This document shows positions 59,673-59,798 of a DNA stretch of 59,798 nt, one piece after another (the first letter of the stretch is position 1; each line of letters starts with the position of its first letter). A program made the translations under genes and the position numbers. The notes below the pieces were generated by a model that saw nothing but the letters and a program-made list of their open reading frames with translations, searched no databases and was not told the origin of the DNA. The DNA lies in NCBI GenBank assembly GCA_943333275.1, contig CALQSQ010000023.1:1-59798 (forward strand), given 5' to 3'. Source of the DNA: Akkermansia muciniphila. Its GTDB lineage: Bacteria > Verrucomicrobiota > Verrucomicrobiia > Verrucomicrobiales > V1-33.

Positions 59673-59798
59673 GCCTGCCGGGAACTTGCGGACACAAAAT
59701 ACCAAAACTACCTAACCGCAATTCCCATGAGCAACCAAAATACCAAATCAATGGGCGCAGCCCGCACCGGCAAGCGCTACGACGAGACCTTCAAACTA
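59670..59798 (+). mobile_element. Left end of an IS3-family element
   Basis: Begins TGAGCCTGCCGGGA and matches, inverted, the remnant that ends at 3715 (TGAGCCTGACGGGA), including the leader ACCAAAACTACCT and the orfA start. The element continues beyond the window. Confidence 0.8.
59727..59798 (+). CDS. IS3-family OrfA transposase, N-terminus
   Basis: 24 codons to the window end: MSNQNTKSMGAARTGKRYDE then TFKL. The TGKRYDETFK segment is the start of the helix-turn-helix of IS3 OrfA proteins. Partial. Confidence 0.75.
   Translation, partial: MSNQNTKSMGAARTGKRYDETFKL

Overview
The window looks like a chromosomal segment of a Verrucomicrobiota bacterium (Planctomycetota would be the alternative). 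The evidence is two DUF1501 genes next to DUF1549/DUF1553 giants, a fused DUF1080/heme-binding giant of 1403 residues, FG-GAP and PQQ-propeller secreted proteins, and a moderately high G+C content. No rRNA, no CRISPR array and no complete mobile element were seen. IS3-type sequence lies at both ends: a decayed remnant near 3.3-3.7 kb and the first 129 bases of a better preserved copy at 59670-59798.

Layout. 1-3.1 kb: the end of a secreted TSP3-repeat protein and a small membrane-anchored protein whose frame is broken at a run of 13 C. 3.1-3.7 kb: IS3 remnant fused to a methyltransferase tail. 3.9-6.3 kb: dipeptidase plus GntP permease. 7.4-16.0 kb: a tightly coupled operon of ECF-type sigma factor, anti-sigma-like membrane protein, TpsB outer-membrane transporter, subtilisin-like protease, TPR-CHAT protease and a small TpsA-like exoprotein. 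16-17.6 kb: HAD phosphatase and RibD. 17.8-22 kb: divergent DUF1501 and DUF1549/1553 genes. 22-24.5 kb: TsaE, TsaB and a PQQ propeller. 24.5-30 kb: an accessory stretch with two direct duplications (646 and 504 bp), each enclosing cargo (a phospholipase A2-like lipoprotein; a nucleotidyltransferase pair). 30-42.6 kb: mostly housekeeping genes (animal-like UDP-glucose dehydrogenase, D,D-carboxypeptidase, phosphofructokinase, AroA, TyrA, desaturase, acetolactate synthase). 42.7-53.9 kb: large secreted Planctomycete/Verrucomicrobia-type proteins.

The most remarkable part is 53.9-59.25 kb, all read on the minus strand apart from one insertion. About 20 tRNA-like genes are followed by four tandem Y-RNA-like genes, then a TROVE/Ro60 (Rsr) gene, then an HNH nuclease gene. 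All 20 tRNA-like genes have G instead of U at position 55 of the T loop, and nearly all have AG instead of GG in the D loop, yet they keep good cloverleafs, encoded CCA (18 of 20) and several aminoacylation identity elements. The four Y-RNA-like genes share an outer stem, a CAGTGA internal loop and an inner stem with compensatory changes. Two of them carry tRNA-like modules whose parts are in circularly permuted order. I infer a Ro60/Y-RNA system physically coupled to a set of elbow-altered tRNAs; what it does is unknown. A four-helix-bundle (S23/IVS) gene flanked by inverted repeats is inserted in the array on the opposite strand.
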